In this document: piece by piece, positions 59,412 to 64,000 of the stretch
Numbering within the stretch: position 1 is the stretch's first letter
How the letters are laid out: each line of letters opens with the position of its first letter
Origin: Actinacidiphila sp. DG2A-62
Lineage (GTDB): Bacteria > Actinomycetota > Actinomycetes > Streptomycetales > Streptomycetaceae
Direction: 5' to 3'
Length of the DNA stretch: 64,000 nt
Assembly (NCBI RefSeq): GCF_035825295.1
Contig: NZ_JAYMGI010000002.1
Span: forward strand, 7,392,001-7,456,000
Made by a program: the position numbers and the translations under genes
The notes under the pieces: generated by a model
Databases searched by the model: none
What the model was told of the DNA's origin: nothing
Seen by the model: the letters and a program-made list of their open reading frames with translations, nothing else

Positions 59412-60847
59412 TCAGCCGTTGTCGGGCTTGACCAGGTACCAGCCCTGGTCGTCGTCGTCGCTGCAGGTGTACAGGGTGAGGTTCTTGCCGTCGCCCGCGT
59501 CCTCGCCCTTGTTCGCGAAACCGGCGACGTCCAGGCACAGCCCGTTGCTCGCGTAGTTGCGGATCCAGTACAGGCCGCCGCTGTTGGGCCGCTCGACCAG
59601 GTACCACAGCTGGTTGTCGGTCAGCGACCTGGTGCACGCGCTCTCGTACAGGGGGGAGGTGAGGTCGGCGGCGCCGGTGCCGGACGGATCGATGCAGTAG
59701 CCGGTGGTGATGTTGCGGAGCTGGACCAGATCGGCGTTGCCCGGCCCCTGGCCCTTGGCCACGGTGTCGAGGTCGTAGACCTGGTTGACCTTGGCGGGGT
59801 TCGCGGCGCAGGTGTACTGGCTGACCGGGCTGCCCGAGGACCCGGTGGCGAAGGCGGGCGCGGCGCACTTCTGCGTCGTCCCGTTCCTCAGCATGACGTT
59901 CTTGAACTTGTCGTCCGCGGGTGGCTTCTTGGCCCCGCCACCGCCGCTCTTGGGCGCCTGGGTCCGCGGCGCCTGGGTCTGCGGCGTCTGCGGCGCCTGG
60001 GTCTGCGGCGGCGTGGTCGTGGGCGGCGCCTGGGTCGCCGGCGGCGTGGACGGGGGCGGCGGGGACAGCGTGGCGGCGGCCACCTCGTTGAACTCGGTGG
60101 CCTTGCTGCTCACCGACGGCCGGTAGGCGATCCAGATCATCGCGAAGGCGAGGGCCAGCGCGATCAGCATGCTGAGCAGCACACCGATCCAGCGCGGCAG
60201 CAGCCCGGGCTGGACGTACGTGCCCTGCACGGGCAGCGGTTCGGCGCCGGAGCGGTGCACGGTGAGGGTGTAGGGCCGGGACTGCTTGGCGCCGGCCCAG
60301 ATCGTCTGCCGGGGCTTGAGCGTCGCCTTGACGAAGGCGGCACGGCCGGGCGGGATCTGGACGTTGGCCGGGTGGATGTCGTAGCCGAGCTGGTCGCCGT
60401 TGTCGCTGCCGCCGACGGAGGCGGTGAGTTTGACGTTGCCAAGGTTGTCGACGGCCAGCCGGGCCGGCCGCGGAAGCGGCCCTTGACGACCGGCGGGACG
60501 AGCTCGGCCCGCACCTCGGTAAACGGGGTGACCGTGATGGCGCCCTCGGGCACGGTGGTGGCCTGCGGGTGCTCGGTCGGGACGATCTGCACGCCGTACG
60601 GGGTCGGTCCCGCCGCGGCGTCCGGGGTGCGCGGCGGGGCGAAGGTCAGCTCCACGGTCCCGGTCGTGCCGGGGTAGAGCCGGAGGACCTGGGGCTCCAC
60701 GGTCGTCCACGGGGCCAGGTCGCCGACCGGTACGAACCGGTACTCGTCGACGACGTCGCCGGTGTTGCGCAACCGCAGCCGCACGGTGGTGCTGCCGCCC
60801 GGGTCCACGGTGGCCGAGGCGGGTTCGAGGGAGGTCCACAGACTCAT
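59412..60847 (-). pseudogene. CIS-associated membrane protein (COG1470-like plus ricin-like domain), one frameshift
   Basis: From ATG 60847 the N-terminal frame reads MSLWTSLEPASATVDPGGST, then TVRLRLRNTGDVVDEYRFVP and ends similarity at KGRFRGRP. The protein continues in another frame from RLAVDNLGNVKLTASVGGSD, GRAAFVKATLKPRQTIWAGA to one transmembrane helix (GVLLSMLIALALAFAMIWIA), a Thr/Pro/Gln linker and a C-terminal ricin-like beta-trefoil (YCIDPSG, LCLDVAGF, QLWYLVERP, QGWYLVKPD). The switch is at 60459-60470, in a GGCC-rich run, and needs one deleted base. Restored, it would be about 478 aa. It is convergent to the ATPase gene and divergent from the sheath gene. It may be a pseudogene or a sequencing error; the remaining codons look under selection. 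Confidence 0.7.
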
Positions 60848-61044
60848 GAGCCGACGCTACGGCGAGCGGCGCCGCGGTGTCGCAGGCCCCGGGGCACCCT
60901 CGCACGGCGCCCTTCGGGCAGATCGACCGCCCTTCCGGGCAGGAGGCGCTGCCCCCGGAAAGGTACCCAAGGCCCTTCTGGGAGCGCGACCACCCGACGA
61001 ATGTGGAACGAGTCACTGAGTCATACCCGCGAGGAGAGCAGAAC

Positions 61045-62640
61045 ATGCCGTCGTATCTGTCGCCGGGCGTCTACGTCGAGGAGGTCGCCAGCGGTTCGCG
61101 CCCGATCGAGGGCGTGGGCACCTCCGTGGCGGCCTTCGTCGGCCTCGCCCCGACCGGTCCGCTCAACCGGCCGACGCTGGTGACCAACTGGTCCCAGTAC
61201 GTGGCCGCCTTCGGTGAGTTCACCGACGGCTACTACCTGGCGCACTCCGTCTACGGCTTCTTCAACAACGGCGGTTCGGCCGCGTACGTCGTGCGCGTCG
61301 GCGGCGCGCCCGCCGGGGAGGGCCAGGACGCCGAGATCTCCGCCGCGGCCCCGGCCCCGGCCGGCCCGCCGGCGCTGCCGGGCGCCCCCGCCGAACTGGG
61401 GACGTTCACGGTGCGCGCGCTCGCCGCGGGCAGCACCGGCGCGCTCAGCGTCGAGGTGGCCGACGCGCAGGGCGACGGGCCCGCGGAGCGGTTCCGGCTC
61501 CTGGTCAAGGACGGCGACAAGACCGTCGAGACCTTCGACGTGTCCGCGAAGAAGCAGGGCCGCAGCTACGTGGTCACCCAGGTCAACGAGCGCTCGAAGC
61601 TGATCAGCGTGGAGGAGGCGGCTCCGGCCGCGCAGCTGGCCAGGCCGGACAACCAGACGGTGGCGCTCGCCGCCCCCGCGCCCGCCGCCGCGCCCGCCGC
61701 CCTCCCGGTCGAGCAGGCGTCCGGTGGCCACCCCGGCCCGGCCGAGTACCTCGGCGACTCCGCCGACCGCACCGGCTTCGGCGGCCTGGAGGCCGTCGAC
61801 GAGATCTCGATGGTCGCCGTGCCGGACCTGATGGCCGCCTACCAGAGCGGCGCGATCGACCTGGAGGCGGTCAAGGCCGTCCAGCTCGGGCTGATCGCGC
61901 ACTGCGAACTGATGGGCGACCGGGTCGCCGTCATCGACCCGCCGCCCGGTCTGAACGCCCGTGACGTGCGGGTGTGGCGGCAGGAGACCGCGGGCTACGA
62001 CTCCAAGTACGCGGCCCTCTACTACCCGTGGATCAAGGTCTTCGACCCGGCCACCGGCCAGGCCCGCATGGTCCCGCCGAGCGGCCACGTCGCGGGCATC
62101 TGGGCCCGCAACGACTTCGAGCGCGGTGTGCACAAGGCCCCGGCCAACGAAGTCGTGCGCGGCGCCGTCGACCTGGAGAACCAGATCACCCGCGGCGAGC
62201 AGGACCTGCTCAACCCGATCGGCGTCAACTGCATCAGGTCCTTCCCCGGCCGCGGCATCCGGGTGTGGGGCGCCCGCACCCTGTCCTCCGACCCGGCCTG
62301 GCGCTACGTCAACATCCGCCGGTACTTCAACTACCTGGAGGAGTCGATCCTGATCGGCACCCAGTGGGTGGTGTTCGAGCCCAACGACCAGGCTCTGTGG
62401 GCCCGCATCCGGCGCAACGTCTCGGCGTTCCTCGTCAACGAGTGGCGCAACGGCGCGCTCTTCGGCTCGCGCCCCGAGGAGGCCTTCTACGTCAAGTGCG
62501 ACGCCGAGAGCAACCCGCAGGAGTCGGTGGACCTCGGACGCGTCGTCTGCGAGATCGGCATCGCGCCCGTCAAGCCGGCCGAGTTCGTGATCTTCCGGCT
62601 GGCGCAGTTCTCCAGCGGCAGCGGCGAGCTGGAGGAGTAG
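61045..62640 (+). CDS. Contractile sheath protein
   Basis: The 531-aa protein begins SYLSPGVYVEEVASGSRPIE with the usual sheath N terminus, followed by GVGTSVAAFVGLAPTGP and YLAHSVYGFFNNGGSAAYVV. The C-terminal core has YPWIKVFDPATGQARMVPPS, GHVAGIWARNDFERGVHKAP, LNPIGVNCIRSFPGRGIRVW and the C-terminal handshake strand VKPAEFVIFRLAQFS. The middle third (about 90-250) is a variable Ala/Pro-rich domain exposed on the particle surface. ATG 61045 follows GAGGAGAG. Main structural component of the injection system sheath. Confidence 0.97.
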   Translation: MPSYLSPGVYVEEVASGSRPIEGVGTSVAAFVGLAPTGPLNRPTLVTNWSQYVAAFGEFTDGYYLAHSVYGFFNNGGSAAYVVRVGGAPAGEGQDAEISAAAPAPAGPPALPGAPAELGTFTVRALAAGSTGALSVEVADAQGDGPAERFRLLVKDGDKTVETFDVSAKKQGRSYVVTQVNERSKLISVEEAAPAAQLARPDNQTVALAAPAPAAAPAALPVEQASGGHPGPAEYLGDSADRTGFGGLEAVDEISMVAVPDLMAAYQSGAIDLEAVKAVQLGLIAHCELMGDRVAVIDPPPGLNARDVRVWRQETAGYDSKYAALYYPWIKVFDPATGQARMVPPSGHVAGIWARNDFERGVHKAPANEVVRGAVDLENQITRGEQDLLNPIGVNCIRSFPGRGIRVWGARTLSSDPAWRYVNIRRYFNYLEESILIGTQWVVFEPNDQALWARIRRNVSAFLVNEWRNGALFGSRPEEAFYVKCDAESNPQESVDLGRVVCEIGIAPVKPAEFVIFRLAQFSSGSGELEE

Positions 62641-62777
62641 CCCGCCCCCCGTGCTCCCGATCGGGCACGCCCAACGGCGGCGGACCGGCCGCCGGCGGCG
62701 GCGTCCGGCAGTGAGCACATCGCAGTACATCGCCCGTCACATCGGTACGCAGTGAGCAGAAGGACAGACAGCGCCTC

Positions 62778-63221
62778 ATGACCAGCCAGCCCGGTGACAC
62801 CCTCACATCACACAATTTCGGCATCCAGATCGACGGTGTCATGGTCGAGTTCCTGCACGAGGTCAGCGGTCTGACCATGGAACAGGACGTCATCGAATAC
62901 CAGCAGGTGTCCGCGCAGGGCGTGCCGGTGACGAAGAAGATGCCCGGCGTGAAGAAGGCCGGGGCGGTCACCGTCGTGCGCGGTGCGAACGGCTCCAGCG
63001 CGTTCACCCAGTGGATCAACGACTCGATCGCCGGCCAGATGGCCACGGCCCGCAAGAACGCCACGATCATCTTCATGGACACCACGAACCAGCCGGTGCT
63101 CCGCTACCACCTGCGCAACGCCTGGTGCCACAAGGTCGAGCCCAGCGCGGTCAAGGCCGGCGAGGCGTCGGCCCTCACCGAGACCGTGTCGATCACCTAC
63201 GAAGAACTGGTCATCGAGTAA
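62778..63221 (+). CDS. Inner tube protein (phage tail tube-like)
   Basis: The 147-aa protein matches T4 gp19-like tubes: HNFGIQIDGVMVEFLHEVSG, LTMEQDVIEYQQVSAQGVPV, TVVRGANGSSAFTQWINDSI, and LRNAWCHKVEPSAVKAGEAS with the ETVSITYEELVIE end. It forms hexameric rings inside the sheath. ATG 62778 has AGAAGGA about 13 nt upstream. The stop overlaps the next start (TAATG). Confidence 0.96.
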   Translation: MTSQPGDTLTSHNFGIQIDGVMVEFLHEVSGLTMEQDVIEYQQVSAQGVPVTKKMPGVKKAGAVTVVRGANGSSAFTQWINDSIAGQMATARKNATIIFMDTTNQPVLRYHLRNAWCHKVEPSAVKAGEASALTETVSITYEELVIE

Positions 63222-63727
63222 TGCGCCGCACGCCCACCCGCCCGTCCGCCGCGCCCGCACCGCCGGGCGGGGCGGACGGGCCGGCGGCAGCCGCCGCGCC
63301 CGAGACCGTGGTCGAGGCAGCCGCCCCACCGCCCCCGGCGGCGCCCGAACGGCAGTCGCTGCGCACGGAGTTCGAGTTCGAGCTGCCGCGCGGCTACGTC
63401 GACCAGTCCGGCACCGTCCACCGCACCGGGACCATGCGGCTGGCCACCGCGCGCGACGAGCTGATCCCGCTGCGGGACGTCCGCGTCCAGGAGAACCCGG
63501 CCTACCTGTCGGTGGTGCTGCTCGGCCGCGTCATCACCCGCCTGGGCACGCTGCCCCTGGTGCACGACGGCGTGGTGGAGAACATGTTCGCCTCCGACCT
63601 GGCCTTCCTCCAGGACTTCTACCGGCAGGTCAACGCCGAGGGCCACACCAGGGCCGGGGTCACCTGCCCGCACTGCGAGCAGCCCTTCGAGGTGGAACTC
63701 GGCGGGAGCCGCCTGGGGGAATCGTGA
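63221..63727 (+). CDS. CIS tail-assembly protein with CPHC motif
   Basis: The 168-aa protein has a disordered Ala/Pro-rich N terminus of 45 residues, then a conserved part: TEFEFELPRGYVDQSGTVHR, TMRLATARDELIPLRDVRV, NPAYLSVVLLGRVITRLG, ENMFASDLAFLQDFYRQVN, and a terminal TCPHCEQPFEVEL with a Cys-x-x-Cys pair. It corresponds to the phage tail assembly-type protein found directly after the tube gene in many eCIS clusters. The start overlaps the tube stop by one base and the end overlaps the next gene (GTGA). Confidence 0.85.
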   Translation: MRRTPTRPSAAPAPPGGADGPAAAAAPETVVEAAAPPPPAAPERQSLRTEFEFELPRGYVDQSGTVHRTGTMRLATARDELIPLRDVRVQENPAYLSVVLLGRVITRLGTLPLVHDGVVENMFASDLAFLQDFYRQVNAEGHTRAGVTCPHCEQPFEVELGGSRLGES

Positions 63728-63882
63728 CGTACGCGACCGACCGGATCCACGAGGAGATCGCGTACGTCGCCTACCACTTCCACTGGAGCCTGGAGGACAT
63801 CCTGGACCTCGAACACCGTGACCGGCGGCGCTACACCCAGGAGATCGCCGCCCTCGTCGAGCGCGCGGCGGCGGAGGGCTGA
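63724..63882 (+). CDS. Small CIS protein (DUF6760-like)
   Basis: The 52-aa protein starts at GTG 63724 and reads DRIHEEIAYVAYHFHWSLED then ILDLEHRDRRRYTQEIAALV. The aromatic YVAYHFHW and LEHRDRRRY motifs match the small DUF6760 family found after the CPHC-type protein in actinobacterial injection clusters, comparable to the C-terminal part of a split tail assembly chaperone. Coupled by 4-nt overlap upstream and 1-nt overlap downstream. Confidence 0.85.
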   Translation: MTYATDRIHEEIAYVAYHFHWSLEDILDLEHRDRRRYTQEIAALVERAAAEG

Positions 63883-64000
63883 TGGGGCTCCTCGACAGGT
63901 TCCGCGACCGCCGGGCCGAGCCCGCGGCCGCGCCGGCGCGACCGGCCGCCACCGGTGGCGGCGCGCCCTCGACCGGTCGCGCCGAGGCGGCCGGCGGCGC
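63882..64000 (+). CDS. Start of next CIS gene (cut by right edge)
   Basis: ATG 63882 overlaps the previous TGA. Only about 39 codons are visible: MGLLDRFRDRRAEPAAAPAR followed by Ala/Gly-rich low-complexity sequence. This is the usual disordered start of a larger CIS cluster protein; the family cannot be told from this part. Confidence 0.6.
   Translation, partial: MGLLDRFRDRRAEPAAAPARPAATGGGAPSTGRAEAAGG

Overview
The window is very G+C-rich DNA with strong codon-position bias, many GTG starts, ATGA/GTGA gene overlaps, secreted enzymes carrying ricin-type lectin modules, an isorenieratene-type carotenoid cluster and a contractile-injection cluster. It therefore comes from a Streptomyces-like actinomycete chromosome. 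All family assignments were read by eye from the translated sequence; no database search was run.

Region 1 (1-7.7 kb) looks like the decaying right part of an integrated element. It holds the start of a HAD-type hydrolase gene that runs off the left edge, a recombinase/integrase-like gene broken by a stop and several frameshifts, a membrane protein with a probable frameshift, a two-TM SLATT/DUF4231 protein, a SAM methyltransferase, gene fragments, and hypothetical proteins that may include an immunity protein. It ends at 7610-7651, a copy of the 3' half of tRNA-Pro(GGG) beginning exactly at the anticodon loop and followed by a hairpin. This is the expected form of an attachment-site scar with the element lying to its left.

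Region 2 (7.9-17.7 kb) has a truncated MFS transporter, a catalase plus a MoaF-like gene behind a promoter overlapped by a palindrome, an Old Yellow Enzyme, a vanillate-type non-oxidative decarboxylase operon (UbiX-, UbiD- and subunit D-like) divergent from a MarR regulator, a secreted GH18-like protein with a degenerate catalytic motif, an RHS toxin remnant and a possible immunity gene.

Region 3 (17.9-28 kb) has a large secreted GH3 glycosidase with three discoidin/CBM32 modules, a LysR/dehydrogenase divergent pair, a small secreted protein, an SDR-ABM fusion enzyme, and an MDR-TetR operon with a promoter-embedded operator.

Region 4 (28-40.6 kb) is a coherent extracellular polysaccharide island. 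It encodes two GH54 arabinofuranosidases, a CE1/feruloyl-type esterase, an SGNH esterase, a GH59 enzyme resembling animal galactocerebrosidase, a GH29 alpha-fucosidase and a GntR/FCD regulator. All six enzymes carry ricin/CBM13-type modules. Copies of one LacI-like operator (GTGAGCGYTAAC) lie upstream of the transcription units. Arabinogalactan-protein or a similar arabinose-, galactose- and fucose-containing plant glycan is the inferred substrate.

Region 5 (40.6-46 kb) has an MSMEG_6728-like protein and a complete ureABCFGD operon with a GlnR-like box. Region 6 (46.4-55.3 kb) is a carotenoid cluster with two convergent operons, crtYTU and crtEIB-Rieske. Region 7 (55.8 kb to the right edge) is the start of a Streptomyces contractile injection system: LuxR regulator, DUF4255 cap protein, AAA+ ATPase, a convergent frameshifted membrane/ricin protein, sheath, tube and small assembly proteins. 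The cluster continues beyond the window.
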